This document shows, piece by piece, positions 35,425 to 45,328 of a DNA stretch of 64,000 bases (position 1 is the first letter of the stretch; every line of letters begins with the position of its first letter). Source of the stretch: Bacteroidia bacterium (lineage in GTDB: Bacteria; Bacteroidota; Bacteroidia; UKL13-3); the NCBI GenBank assembly GCA_023151275.1, contig JAKLJI010000001.1:63813-127812 (forward strand). Direction: 5' to 3'. The notes below the pieces were generated by a model. It was given only the letters and a program-made list of their open reading frames with translations. It did no database searches and was not told where the DNA came from. The translations under genes and the position numbers were made by a program.

Positions 35425-37491
35425 ATGAAATCCAGCAAAAAAGAACATATCAACGCAGGCTATATTGCCTTTTTGTTTTGTTGCTTATTCCTTGCTGGCC
35501 AGTTCAACCTTCAAGCCCAATGCAATTTTGCCAGCGCCGCCGGTAGCAATCTGGTTGGCAATGCTGATTTTGAATTGGGAAACTCAGGTTTCTCATCCCC
35601 CCTTAGCTTTCAAACCAGCGATTTAAGTAACGGCGGAACCTACGCAGTTACCAACCAGGCCAACTTAGTAAATTCTATGTATTCATCAACCGACCATACC
35701 AGTGGAAGCGGGAAATTCATGGTGGTGAATTTTGGGAGCACAGGCGGCTTAATTTGGACTCAAACCTTGGCAGTAACTCCCAATACCGATTATGTGGTTG
35801 GCGCCTGGTTTAAAAATGTTTTGATAAAATCCTTACATCCCAATTTAACAGCCGCAAGAATCCGGATTCGGATAGATGGCACTTCCATTACACCCGAACT
35901 GCAACTAACAGATACGCCGGATGTTTGGAGGAACTTGGAAGCGAACTGGAATTCCGGCTCAAAAACCAGTGTTTCGCTCGAACTCTTTAATGCAGAAGGT
36001 GATTTAAATGGGAATGATTTTGGGATTGACGACATTTACATGAAAGCCTGTTGTGCCAAGGTAAATGCCGGCATCGATCAGGAAATTTGCCAGGGAGATT
36101 CTGCCATCCTTCAGGCAGATGGAAGTGGAACCTTTTTATGGTCACCGGTATTTTACATCAATAACCTAAATGTATCCAACCCGGTGGTAAGGCCTCCGGT
36201 TACAGCCCGCTATTATGTTACCCGTACCCAAGGCAGTTGCACAACTAAAGACACTGTTGAGATTCGGGTTACGCCCATTCAGGTGGATGCAGGAACCGCA
36301 CCGGTAATTTGCATTGGCGACAGTTTTCAACTCAATCCAACGGTAAAAGCCAGTAGTTTTGGTTGGCAAAATGTCCCTGGCCTTAGTGATTCAAGCCTAT
36401 TAAAACCTTGGTTTAAACCCAGCGGAAATACCGCTTTGGTTTTAACGGGAAAGGTTGGCACATGTACAAAAACTGATACGCTGTTTGTTAGCGTACTCAG
36501 CTCCATAGTTGCCAAAGCCGGAAATGATACTTTCACTTGTTTGGGAACCCCTGTAAAACTGAATGCCTCGGGAGGAAGCAGCTACCAATGGTGGCCGAAT
36601 TACAAAATTGACAATATTAATTCAAGAACGCCACTTGTTAATCCGGATAAAGACACCTTTTACGTTGTAAAGGTGGAGATGGGAGCCGGGTGCAGCGCTT
36701 ACGACACGCTGAACATCCTGGTAAGCAAAGGTCCTGAATTGGATTTGGGCCGTGACCGCGGACACTGCTTTGATGGAGCTGTAATCATCAATACCACTCT
36801 GAATAGTCCGATAGACTCATTCACATGGGATGATGCCAATGGCTTGAACGATGCCAGTAATCTAAGGCCATTTGCTGCTATTAAAGGGAAAAAACAATTT
36901 GCGATTACAGCCTGGTGGTTGGGGTGCAAAATGCGCGACAGTGTTTTGATTTATGAAATGCCCAAAGTTACAGCTGCTTTTATCACCTCACCACAATCGG
37001 CGGTGGCACCAGCTTGGGTTCAATTTGTCAATAAATCAACCAATGCCACTCGTTTTTCCTGGGAATTTGGAGATGGCTCATTTCCCTCCACCGAAACCAA
37101 TCCAAGGCACTACTTTCAAGACACAGGAAATTTCATTGTACGCCTGTTTGCACTTGACAGTTTGGAATGTGCAGACCGCGCAACAGTAACCATTCCCTTA
37201 AGTCTGGCACCTTATGTTGAAATGCCAACGAGTTTTACTCCCAATGGCGATGGACTTAACGATGTCTTTAAACCAGCCTTCAACCAGGAAGCTTTTGAAT
37301 GGTTGACCCTGCGCATTTACAACAGCTGGGGTGAAGAAATCTTTTCAACCCAGTACCCCGGAGGAACCTGGTGGAATGGGTACGCCAATGATGGACCCTG
37401 TATGACCGGCACCTATTGGTACACCGTGGAAGCACTTGGCAAAAACCAGGCTCCATTTAACCGAAAAGGCACAGTTTACCTACTTAAATAA
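35425..37491 (+). CDS. T9SS type B surface protein with Ig-like repeats, PKD and CHU_C domains
   Basis: The 688-residue product starts at the ATG at 35425; a TTG 18 bases earlier lies inside the promoter box. A signal peptide ends LQAQC near residue 32. Residues ~35-210 resemble a carbohydrate-binding jelly roll (NLVGNADFELGNSGF, WTQTLAVTPNTDYVVGAWFK). About four ~75-residue repeats follow with the pattern AG-D-ICxGDS...W...N...YYV...C...DT, for example VNAGIDQEICQGDSAILQA and VAKAGNDTFTCLGTPVKLNA. A PKD domain (FSWEFGDGSFPSTETNP) and a C-terminal CHU_C domain (SFTPNGDGLNDVFKP, IYNSWGEEIFST) complete it. The repeat is the same kind as in the next gene. Likely a glycan-binding surface protein. 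Confidence 0.88.
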   Translation: MKSSKKEHINAGYIAFLFCCLFLAGQFNLQAQCNFASAAGSNLVGNADFELGNSGFSSPLSFQTSDLSNGGTYAVTNQANLVNSMYSSTDHTSGSGKFMVVNFGSTGGLIWTQTLAVTPNTDYVVGAWFKNVLIKSLHPNLTAARIRIRIDGTSITPELQLTDTPDVWRNLEANWNSGSKTSVSLELFNAEGDLNGNDFGIDDIYMKACCAKVNAGIDQEICQGDSAILQADGSGTFLWSPVFYINNLNVSNPVVRPPVTARYYVTRTQGSCTTKDTVEIRVTPIQVDAGTAPVICIGDSFQLNPTVKASSFGWQNVPGLSDSSLLKPWFKPSGNTALVLTGKVGTCTKTDTLFVSVLSSIVAKAGNDTFTCLGTPVKLNASGGSSYQWWPNYKIDNINSRTPLVNPDKDTFYVVKVEMGAGCSAYDTLNILVSKGPELDLGRDRGHCFDGAVIINTTLNSPIDSFTWDDANGLNDASNLRPFAAIKGKKQFAITAWWLGCKMRDSVLIYEMPKVTAAFITSPQSAVAPAWVQFVNKSTNATRFSWEFGDGSFPSTETNPRHYFQDTGNFIVRLFALDSLECADRATVTIPLSLAPYVEMPTSFTPNGDGLNDVFKPAFNQEAFEWLTLRIYNSWGEEIFSTQYPGGTWWNGYANDGPCMTGTYWYTVEALGKNQAPFNRKGTVYLLK

Positions 37492-37557
37492 TTCAGCAAA
37501 AACTCCTGTAACCCAATAATTTGATACTCATTTAAGAAAATAAAGTAAAGGAATCAC

Positions 37558-37565
37558 TAAATTTG
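37558..37565 (+). promoter_or_regulatory. Promoter box for the 37614 CHU_C gene
   Basis: TAAATTTG is a perfect TAnnTTTG box 48 bases before the ATG, in an AT-rich gap. It implies a leader of about 40 bases, longer than those of most boxes in this window. Confidence 0.5.
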
Positions 37566-37613
37566 GAAGATTGGGATTTTTCCTAATTGGATTTCAACTA
37601 AAAAAAAGACTAC

Positions 37614-40600
37614 ATGAATAAAGTTTTACTGTCTTTTGGTGCTTTGCTTTTAGGCCTTTTGGGTATGGTACTGCCAGCGAGTGGTCAAACCTATTCCTGG
37701 GCGATTAATGAATCGGGTTCGCAGGCCGATGCAACCTTGGCCATTACAACAGATATCAACCAAAACGTATACAGTTACATTTCGTTTACTGGAAGTATCA
37801 CTTTGGATAGTGCGGGTGTTAGCAAAACGTTTACTGGTTTTGGAAATAAGGACATCGCAATTATTAAAAAGAATTGCCTTGGTGAGTTTCAATGGGCGGT
37901 AATTATTGGAAGTCCAAACATTGAATGCGGAGATTTTAACTTAGGCGGCTTAGCATCTGATTCCAGTGGCAATATTTACGCATCGGGGTCATTCCGGGGA
38001 ATGGCCACTTTTGTATCCTCAAACGGCACAACAATAAGCCGCGGTATTGCAGTAGTACCAACCACCATTGACGATGCATTTATCATGAAGATAAACAATG
38101 CAGGAATTGTGCAATGGGTAAACACAGCTAGCAGCTCCACTGATGATGAAGCTGGGAGATTAAGACTCGACAGGCAGGGGAATATCTATTTCACCGGGAT
38201 GTTTAGCAACAATTGCTTATTTACTAGTGTAGGCGGAAGTCCTGTTACCCTAACCAGCAATGGAAACACCGATATTTTTGTGGCAAAATACTCACCCTCT
38301 GGAGAACTTCTGCTTACGATGGAAGGTGGTGCAGCATTTCAAGACATTGGCTATGACGTGGATATTGACAGCACCGGGAACATTTACGTTTGCGGAGCCT
38401 TTGGTTCTGGCGGAGCAGGAGGCATAAACTTGGGCAATATCATCACCAATAATGGGAGCTTTGGTGCATTTGTAGCCAAAGCAGATCCAACAGGAACCTG
38501 GCTTTGGGCCAACTCAATGGGTTCTGCGGGAGATGAAAGGTATTATTCTGTTCGAGTGGATGATTTGTATGATCGTGTTTATGTTTCAGGGCACTTTACA
38601 GGAAATTCATTTGTAACTACACGTCCGGGAGGATCAACCTATGCGCTAAACTCCGCAGGCAACTACGACATTTCATTGGTGTGCATGAACACCAACGGTG
38701 CAAACCAATGGGCAAGGTCGATGGGAGGAATAAACAACGATTATTCTGTGGGTATGACGCTTGATAAAAACCACAATGTGCTTATTGGAGGTGAGTTTAT
38801 TGGAGGTTTGACAGTAGGAACCCTTAGCATTAGTTCAACCGGAAATTCATCTGCCTATATTCTACGTCACAGCAGATTAAACGTTCCGCTTAACCTCTAT
38901 AAAATTGGTACCACAAGCCCAGGATTCAGACAAGTTGTGGCATTACATCGCTCGAGCTCCAACGCCCTGTTTGCAGGTGGTTACTTTATTGGTGCGAATG
39001 TGTATTTTGGAGATGATACACTTACCAGCAAAGGCAACTCCGACGCCTTTACCGCTAAAATTGACGATGGTACACTTACCATGATTCGCGCCAATAAAAC
39101 CACGATTCAATGTACAGGAGACACCAGCATTCTTGATATACCCAATAAAGGATTTGGCCTCTATCGCTGGTTTAGAAACGACACCCTGTTTACTGAAACA
39201 ACAACTCCAAAAATACAAACCAATTGGGCCGGAAACTACAAAGTAGTAAGTATAAATGGGTGCGAACCCAATGATACCTCATCAACCATTACCATAACCA
39301 AACTAACAACCTTTGTTACCCCTCGGCTTTCAGACCATTCCATTTGTTTTGGTGATAGCAGCCAAATTCGAGGAAATGGCCTTTACTCCTATACTTGGAC
39401 TCCAACCACAGGAATTAGTAATCCAACAATTTTTAATCCTTGGGTAAAGTCTAGTACCAACACTACCTACTTTGCTACAATTTCCTATCAGGGGTGTACT
39501 GCACGTGATACAATAAACGTGCTGGTTTTTCGGAATTGTTGCCTTACCTGCGCAACTCCTTATGAAATTAACCAAGGCTTGGTTGCTTGTTATCCATTCA
39601 ATGGAAACGCTCAAGATGAAAGTGGAAACGGAAATCATGGCAGTGTAATTGGAGCTACACTCACCCAAGACCGCTTTGGAATCAACGCAAGAGCTTATAA
39701 TTTCAGTGGAACCAATCAGTTCATCAGCATTCCAAACTCAAGTACCTTAAGCGGAATCGATAAAGAAGTAACCATTATGTTCTGGGCAAGAATTGGAAGT
39801 TACTTCAACTTTGGCGGAGGTCTGTTCTTTGCATCGGCAGTTACCAAATCAACAGCAAATCCAAATTACCAATACCGCTTTGCTATTCGTAACGATGGTA
39901 TTTTAACCTACAACAACAACCGTCAATGGAATGTTGCCATGGGAAGCAATACTCCTCTGGCACAATGGATACACTTCGCAGTAACCATAAACGATACCAT
40001 TATGCGGTATTATCGCAATGGAATCTTGGTAGGAACAAGTACAACCTACACTTCCATTACCAGCGACAAAACACAAGGACTTAATCTGGGTCGAGGCAAT
40101 CCAAACAATGCCGGCGACTTTTTCAATGGCCGACTGGATGAAGTGCGTATCTACAACAGAACCTTAACCGCAGCAGAAATTACCAAACTCTATCAACTTA
40201 GCTCCATCAATGGACTTCCAACCGTGAATGCCGGCACAGACCAAAACATGTGCAAAGACGATAGCTTAACCATCAACGGAACCGGAACCCTGATTGCGAA
40301 TTTCCTTTGGACTCCAAATCGTAGTATTCTATCTGATTCAACCACCGCACAAACCCGCGTATGGCCTCAGGATACCACCCAGTTTATCCTCCAAGCTGAG
40401 GTAAGTGGATGTAAAAACTACGATACTGTTGTTGTAAATGTAGTTGACTTTAAACCTGAAGCCGGTACCCCTCAAACCATTTGTTACGGAGATACCTTGC
40501 AGGTGAATGCCAGTGCTGCCAATCTTTATTCATGGAGCCCGAATCTGTTTATCAATAACATCAATATTCAGAATCCAAAAATTTACAGCGATAGCTCCCG

Positions 40601-42554
40601 CAACTACATCCTCACTGCCAATAACGGATTGTGTACGCGCTACGACACCCTCCAACTTACCGTAAATCGAGTAGTTTTAGACCCTGTAAGCGATACCATC
40701 ATTTGTGCAGGCGACAGCGCTCAAATCAGCATAAACACAACGGGTATTTTAAGCTACTTCCCAACCTATGGAATAAGCGATACTGCGGTAAGTAATCCTT
40801 ATTTTAAAACCGCAGATAGCACAACCTATATTTTGAGTTCAACTCTTGCAGGTTGTACGGTAAAAGATACCTTCACCATTAGGTCTTCGGTATTGAGTAT
40901 TGAAGCAGGTCCAAACCGCGAAATTTGCATGGGCGATACCATTCAATTGAATTCGTTTGCAAGTCCGGGAGCAAATTTTGCATGGCTTACCAACCTTTAC
41001 ATTTCAGATACCGCAGTTTCAAATCCGCAGGTATTTCCACCTGCAACACAGAACTACATATTAAAAGCGCAAACCCAATATTGCGTGAAGTACGATACTG
41101 TACATGTAACGGTTTACAAAGCCTTTGGAAACGCCGGTCCGGATCTCACGCTTTGTCTTGGAGATACCGTACGTTTTCAAGGATTTTCAAACGGAATAAC
41201 CACCTGGTCACCAACAACGGCAATTCTTGATACAGGAGCCACTGCGCGATTAAATCCCACAGCACCAACAACCTCTTACATCATGAACATTCAACAAGGG
41301 GTTTGTAGTTTCCAAGACACAGTAAATGTTACTGTGCTTACCCTTAACGTGGATGCAGGAAGCAATCAAAGTATCTGTTTAGGAGATTCGGCTCAACTCA
41401 ATGCAACGGGATTCATCAAATACAATTGGCTACCGGCCCTATTCATTAGCGATACCGGAATTGCCAATCCCAAAGTGAGTCCACCAAGAACAAGCACCTA
41501 TTATGTGGTTGTTTACAATGGCTATTGCTACCGATACGATAGTGTTCAGGTAACGGTAAATTCAGTAAGTGCAGATGCCGGAATCGACACCTCTGCTTGC
41601 GAAGGAACTTCGGTGCGCTTAAATGCTTCAGGTGGCACAACTTACCAATGGCTTACCACCACCGGACTCGATAACCCCAACTCGGCAACGCCATTGCTTA
41701 CTCCACCCAGCTCCGGCTCCTGGATTGTTAAAGTAAGCGATGCAAACAACTGTTTCGACTTTGACACCGTTTCGGTTCGTATGCATACCTACCCTAGCGT
41801 AGATGCCGGACCGGATTTGATGCATTGTCCGGGCGATAATGTTCAAATAAACACCTTGGTTAATGGAACTTATACCGACCTTATCTGGACACCGGCAACC
41901 GGCTTAAACGACAGAAGAGCGGTTAGTCCTTTTGCATCAGTAAGCACCCCTACTACTTATATTGTCGAGGTTAGCAACCGCTATTGCAAAGACTTCGATA
42001 CGGTTGAAGTTAGCAATCCACCTAAAGTAGTGGCCGATTTCGACGTCACTCCACAATCGGGAGATGCCCCATTGAAGGTTCAGATTACCAACAAAAGCCA
42101 AAATGCAAAATTCTTCCTGTTTGATTTTGATACAGCAGGCATCACATCAGATAAAAGAGACCCGGAGTTTACCTACATGGGCAAAGGTCTTTACACCATT
42201 CGACTAACTGTTGAAGATTCCATTGGTTGTTCGGATACTGCTTCTCGCAAAGTAACGGTAGATGCAACAACCAATTGGTTCGCTGCATCAGCCTTCACCC
42301 CCAACAACGATGGCAACAACGATGTATTTAAAATTACCTATGCCGCATCGGAGTTTGAGTATGTTGAGTACCGCATATACAACCGTTGGGGCTTGGAAGT
42401 TTACAGCTCTCGCATGCCAGACGGAAACTGGTGGGATGGTCGCGACCAAAGTGGCGTAGGAGTTGAATCAGGGGTTTATACCTGGGTTGCCAGCGCCAAA
42501 GACCGATATGGCAAGAAATACAAAATGGATGGCACAGTCCTCCTACTTCGCTAA
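37614..42554 (+). CDS. Giant multi-domain T9SS type B surface protein (propeller, LamG, repeats, PKD, CHU_C)
   Basis: The 1,646-residue secreted protein has a signal peptide ending LPASGQ. Residues ~25-480 are SBBP-like propeller repeats (DSSGNIYASGSFRG, DRQGNIYFTGMFS, DKNHNVLIGGEF). Two Ig-like repeats, then a LamG domain at about 650-865 (LVACYPFNGNAQDESGNGNH, LDEVRIYNRTLTAAEI). About eight more ~75-residue repeats run from ~869 to ~1468, each opening AG-x-x-ICxGDS and closing YC-x-x-YDTVxVTV. A PKD domain (LKVQITNKSQNAKFFLFDFD) and a CHU_C domain (AFTPNNDGNNDVFKI, IYNRWGLEVYSS) end it. Paired cysteines in the repeats may form disulfides. A strong terminator follows. It is a probable adhesin; no enzyme motif seen. 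Confidence 0.9.
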   Translation: MNKVLLSFGALLLGLLGMVLPASGQTYSWAINESGSQADATLAITTDINQNVYSYISFTGSITLDSAGVSKTFTGFGNKDIAIIKKNCLGEFQWAVIIGSPNIECGDFNLGGLASDSSGNIYASGSFRGMATFVSSNGTTISRGIAVVPTTIDDAFIMKINNAGIVQWVNTASSSTDDEAGRLRLDRQGNIYFTGMFSNNCLFTSVGGSPVTLTSNGNTDIFVAKYSPSGELLLTMEGGAAFQDIGYDVDIDSTGNIYVCGAFGSGGAGGINLGNIITNNGSFGAFVAKADPTGTWLWANSMGSAGDERYYSVRVDDLYDRVYVSGHFTGNSFVTTRPGGSTYALNSAGNYDISLVCMNTNGANQWARSMGGINNDYSVGMTLDKNHNVLIGGEFIGGLTVGTLSISSTGNSSAYILRHSRLNVPLNLYKIGTTSPGFRQVVALHRSSSNALFAGGYFIGANVYFGDDTLTSKGNSDAFTAKIDDGTLTMIRANKTTIQCTGDTSILDIPNKGFGLYRWFRNDTLFTETTTPKIQTNWAGNYKVVSINGCEPNDTSSTITITKLTTFVTPRLSDHSICFGDSSQIRGNGLYSYTWTPTTGISNPTIFNPWVKSSTNTTYFATISYQGCTARDTINVLVFRNCCLTCATPYEINQGLVACYPFNGNAQDESGNGNHGSVIGATLTQDRFGINARAYNFSGTNQFISIPNSSTLSGIDKEVTIMFWARIGSYFNFGGGLFFASAVTKSTANPNYQYRFAIRNDGILTYNNNRQWNVAMGSNTPLAQWIHFAVTINDTIMRYYRNGILVGTSTTYTSITSDKTQGLNLGRGNPNNAGDFFNGRLDEVRIYNRTLTAAEITKLYQLSSINGLPTVNAGTDQNMCKDDSLTINGTGTLIANFLWTPNRSILSDSTTAQTRVWPQDTTQFILQAEVSGCKNYDTVVVNVVDFKPEAGTPQTICYGDTLQVNASAANLYSWSPNLFINNINIQNPKIYSDSSRNYILTANNGLCTRYDTLQLTVNRVVLDPVSDTIICAGDSAQISINTTGILSYFPTYGISDTAVSNPYFKTADSTTYILSSTLAGCTVKDTFTIRSSVLSIEAGPNREICMGDTIQLNSFASPGANFAWLTNLYISDTAVSNPQVFPPATQNYILKAQTQYCVKYDTVHVTVYKAFGNAGPDLTLCLGDTVRFQGFSNGITTWSPTTAILDTGATARLNPTAPTTSYIMNIQQGVCSFQDTVNVTVLTLNVDAGSNQSICLGDSAQLNATGFIKYNWLPALFISDTGIANPKVSPPRTSTYYVVVYNGYCYRYDSVQVTVNSVSADAGIDTSACEGTSVRLNASGGTTYQWLTTTGLDNPNSATPLLTPPSSGSWIVKVSDANNCFDFDTVSVRMHTYPSVDAGPDLMHCPGDNVQINTLVNGTYTDLIWTPATGLNDRRAVSPFASVSTPTTYIVEVSNRYCKDFDTVEVSNPPKVVADFDVTPQSGDAPLKVQITNKSQNAKFFLFDFDTAGITSDKRDPEFTYMGKGLYTIRLTVEDSIGCSDTASRKVTVDATTNWFAASAFTPNNDGNNDVFKITYAASEFEYVEYRIYNRWGLEVYSSRMPDGNWWDGRDQSGVGVESGVYTWVASAKDRYGKKYKMDGTVLLLR

Positions 42555-42565
42555 TTACTATCACA

Positions 42566-42597
42566 AGCTGTCTCGGTAAACGAGGCAGCTTTTTTTT
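42566..42597 (+). terminator. Rho-independent terminator after the giant CHU_C gene
   Basis: A 10-bp stem AGCTGTCTCG / CGAGGCAGCT (one G-T pair) with a five-base loop is followed by eight T. It begins 11 bases after the stop codon. Confidence 0.92.
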
Positions 42598-42790
42598 GGG
42601 CCTTCACGGGATGCGCGCAGGCCAGCCCCCAAGGCTCCCGTGGCGGGGCATCCGCTTGTACTCCTCGCACGTTTGCAGGTGGGCTGTAAGTGCTTGTCGG
42701 GCTTTCTGCCGGCAGCCGCCAAGCCCCAACAGCCCACAGCTTAATCGTACTCCGGGGTACCGCTTCTCCCCCTAAGGCGATTCAACCCGC
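42598..42790. repeat. GC-rich, highly self-complementary intergenic element
   Basis: This ~190-base tract is far richer in G+C than the flanking DNA and has no convincing open frame. Several perfect inverted repeats lie in it. CACGGGA (42605) pairs with TCCCGTG (42636), overlapping an alternative pairing of GGATGC (42609) with GCATCC (42648). GTGGGCTGT (42679) pairs with ACAGCCCAC (42729). Nested inside that are GGGCTT (42699) with AAGCCC (42721) and the palindrome CTGCCGGCAG (42706-42715). It lies between the terminator of the giant CHU_C gene and fumC. It could be a dispersed intergenic repeat, a structured RNA or a transferred fragment. I see no second copy in this window. Confidence 0.55.
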
Positions 42791-42924
42791 CAAAATATTT
42801 GATATCCATGGCAAAAAGTACCCGAATTCATTGAAATCTAATTCCTTCTGAATTTAATCAGGATAATTATTGGGTTGTGCTGAACACATTCCCTTAACTT
42901 AGCGGCGCAAAAAAAACAGGTCCT
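42791..42924. other. AT-rich gap with probable fumC promoter
   Basis: After the GC-rich tract the composition returns to normal. TAACTTAG, one mismatch from TAnnTTTG, lies about 20 bases before the fumC ATG, with a TTG about 17 bases upstream of it. Nothing else is evident. Confidence 0.4.
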
Positions 42925-44319
42925 ATGTCATTCAGAACAGAACACGACACCATGGGCGAGGTACAAGTACCTGCCGACAAGTATTGGGGAGCTCAAACCG
43001 AGCGCTCACGTAACAATTTTAAAATCGGTCCTGAGGCAAGTATGCCAAAGGAAATTATTTATGCCTTTGCCTATCTTAAAAAAGCAGCAGCTCATGCCAA
43101 TATGGACCTGGGCGTTCTTAGCAAAGAAAAATGCGAGCTAATCAGCCAGGTTTGCGAAGAAATTCTGGAAGGAAAACTCGATGGAGAATTCCCATTGGTA
43201 ATCTGGCAAACCGGTTCTGGAACCCAAAGCAACATGAACGTAAATGAAGTGGTAGCTTACCGCGCACATGTGCTTAAAGGAGGCAAATTAACGGACGAAA
43301 ACAAAGTACTTCATCCAAACGACGACGTTAACAAATCACAGTCGAGCAACGATACCTACCCTACTGCAATGCATATTGCAGCTTATAAAATGGTTGTTGA
43401 AACAACCATTCCCGGTATTGAAAAACTGAAAGCAACGCTTGCAGCCAAGGCAGTTGAATTCAAAGACATTGTTAAAACCGGTCGCACCCACTTTATGGAT
43501 GCAACGCCTTTAACCTTGGGACAAGAATTTAGCGGATATGTTCAGCAACTTGAAAATGGAATTCGTGCGCTTAAATCATCACTTGAAATGGTAAAAGAAC
43601 TTGCCCTAGGCGGAACAGCTGTAGGAACAGGTTTAAATGCCCCTAAAGGTTATGATGTATTGGTAGCAAAAAAGATTGCTGAATTTACCGGACATCCATT
43701 TGTAACCGCACCCAATAAATTTGAAGCCCTTGCCGCCCACGATGCCATGGTAGAACTAAGCGGAGCCTTGAAACGTGTAGCAGTAAGCATGATGAAAATT
43801 GCCAACGATATTCGCATGTTATCTTCCGGACCACGCAGCGGTATTGGCGAAATTGTTATTCCGGATAACGAACCAGGTTCATCAATCATGCCGGGTAAAG
43901 TAAATCCAACCCAACCTGAAGCCATGACCATGGTAGCAGCACAGGTAATGGGAAATGATGTTGCCGTTTCCATTGGCGGAAGCAATGGCCACTTTGAATT
44001 GAACGTATTCAAGCCACTTATTGCAGCCAATGTACTTCAAAGCGCCCGCTTAATTGGCGATGCATGCGTATCCTTCAACGACAAATGCGCAGTAGGCATT
44101 CAGGCCAATCATTCCATCATCAACCGTCACCTTGAGAACTCCTTGATGCTGGTAACCTCCTTGAACCCGCATATTGGCTATGAAAACGCAGCTAAAATTG
44201 CGAAGAAAGCCCACAAAGAAAACAAAACGCTAAGGGAAGCAGCCATTGAACTTGGGCTGGTAACCAACGAGCAATTTGACCAGTGGGTTGTACCCGCCAA
44301 TATGGTTGGCAACCTATAA
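42925..44319 (+). CDS. fumC: Fumarate hydratase, class II
   Basis: FumC interconverts fumarate and malate in the TCA cycle as an iron-independent homotetramer. The 464-residue protein shows the N-terminal [20 protein letters not shown], the [11 protein letters not shown] and [14 protein letters not shown] substrate regions, [17 protein letters not shown] with the catalytic His, and the family signature [16 protein letters not shown]. Length is typical. Start is the ATG at 42925. It is monocistronic, between the GC-rich element and a strong terminator. Confidence 0.98.
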   Translation: MSFRTEHDTMGEVQVPADKYWGAQTERSRNNFKIGPEASMPKEIIYAFAYLKKAAAHANMDLGVLSKEKCELISQVCEEILEGKLDGEFPLVIWQTGSGTQSNMNVNEVVAYRAHVLKGGKLTDENKVLHPNDDVNKSQSSNDTYPTAMHIAAYKMVVETTIPGIEKLKATLAAKAVEFKDIVKTGRTHFMDATPLTLGQEFSGYVQQLENGIRALKSSLEMVKELALGGTAVGTGLNAPKGYDVLVAKKIAEFTGHPFVTAPNKFEALAAHDAMVELSGALKRVAVSMMKIANDIRMLSSGPRSGIGEIVIPDNEPGSSIMPGKVNPTQPEAMTMVAAQVMGNDVAVSIGGSNGHFELNVFKPLIAANVLQSARLIGDACVSFNDKCAVGIQANHSIINRHLENSLMLVTSLNPHIGYENAAKIAKKAHKENKTLREAAIELGLVTNEQFDQWVVPANMVGNL

Positions 44320-44341
44320 ATCAAAACAGACGAATTATCTG

Positions 44342-44374
44342 CAAATACCTCCGGAAACGGGGGTATTTGTTTTT
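44342..44374 (+). terminator. Rho-independent terminator after fumC
   Basis: A 12-bp stem CAAATACCTCCG / CGGGGGTATTTG (one T-G pair) with a GAAA loop is followed by a T run. It starts 23 bases after the fumC stop. Confidence 0.9.
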
Positions 44375-44668
44375 ATGGGCTTTTGAACTTTATCAATTCC
44401 ACCAGATTGTAAAAAGGTCAATTCGGGACTCTGAGATTCCAGGTAAGTTTACAAAACCCGTAGTCTATCACTTTTAAAAAAATATGTACTTCTAATTGTT
44501 TTGACATCAATCCATATCCATCAAACCTATTTGATAATCAAATATTGGCCAATATGAACAACAAAATACTTTGATGTTATTTTATGCACTTCAATCTTAA
44601 ATTTCCCATACTAACCTCAAGCCAACTAGCAGGGCAAAAGCGCTAAAATTCCTATATTGGCCGAGCCA
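44375..44668. promoter_or_regulatory. AT-rich gap with two adjacent palindromes upstream of the LysE-type gene
   Basis: This ~290-base stretch holds no gene. At 44528-44544 lies TATTTGAT-A-ATCAAATA, a perfect 8-bp inverted repeat around one base. It overlaps by three bases a second perfect palindrome ATATTGGCCAATAT at 44542-44555. The half ATATTGGCC recurs at 44654-44662, right at the start of the LysE-type gene. These look like operator sites for a dimeric regulator, but the protein is unknown. Confidence 0.4.
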
Positions 44669-45328
44669 ATGGAAATACTTGGAATTGTTGCAAAAGGTTT
44701 GATAACCGGATTAATCCTCACCATGTCGTTTGGTGCAGGCTTCTTCGCGTTGGTTCAAACCTCCATTACCCGAGGCGTGCGCAAAGGCTTACTGATTGCG
44801 CTTGGTGCCGTAATTAGTGATGCTATCTACATTTTTATGGCACTTTTTGCCACCGGTTTCATTAGTGAAGAATTGCCCAAGTACGACAAGTTTATTCGCA
44901 TTGGAGCCATGCTGGCTTTCCTGGCGATTGGAATTCGTACCATTTACAAATCGAGCAAAATATTGAACGAAGGTGTAATTGAGAACAAATCAACTTTCTA
45001 CTTCATCAGTAAAGGCTTCTTGCTTAACAAGCTCAACCCCATGATCCTAATTACCTGGCTTGGGATTACGGCTTTCCTCCGCTCATCGCTTCAATATCAT
45101 TTGATAGAACTAATTGTATTCTTTGGTGCGGTAATGTTGAGTGTATTTGCCACACAGGCTTTTATTTGTTATTCGTCGGGTAAAATTAAGCGACTCCTTT
45201 CGGAACAGTTCATCCATCGCCTGAATATCATTACAGGCATTCTCTTTATTGGATTGGGAATACTGATTTATTTCTCGGGAGGTTCAACCGGAGAAAGCAT
45301 CGAAAAGGCAAAAGACTTGTTGATGTAA
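44669..45328 (+). CDS. LysE-family exporter
   Basis: The 219-residue inner-membrane protein starts at the ATG at 44669 and has about six hydrophobic helices. The family signature near the N-terminus is GAGFFALVQTSITRGVRKGL, followed by GAVISDAIYIFMALF. The middle segment FYFISKGFLLNKLNPMILI contains the conserved NP motif. LysE/RhtB proteins export amino acids or related metabolites using proton motive force. Two palindromes ~120 bases upstream may control it. The gene abuts a convergent radical SAM gene with no gap between their ends. The substrate cannot be predicted. Confidence 0.88.
   Translation: MEILGIVAKGLITGLILTMSFGAGFFALVQTSITRGVRKGLLIALGAVISDAIYIFMALFATGFISEELPKYDKFIRIGAMLAFLAIGIRTIYKSSKILNEGVIENKSTFYFISKGFLLNKLNPMILITWLGITAFLRSSLQYHLIELIVFFGAVMLSVFATQAFICYSSGKIKRLLSEQFIHRLNIITGILFIGLGILIYFSGGSTGESIEKAKDLLM

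Noticed and set aside
40220-42020. Regularly spaced repeats resembling a CRISPR array or tandem DNA repeat
   Set aside because: The similarity is at the protein level with ~75-residue units of diverged DNA, inside an open reading frame. There are no identical direct repeats with spacers.
42598-42790. Possible protein-coding gene in the GC-rich tract
   Set aside because: No frame of meaningful length has a start, domain or codon pattern like the neighbours. The base pairing explains the sequence better.
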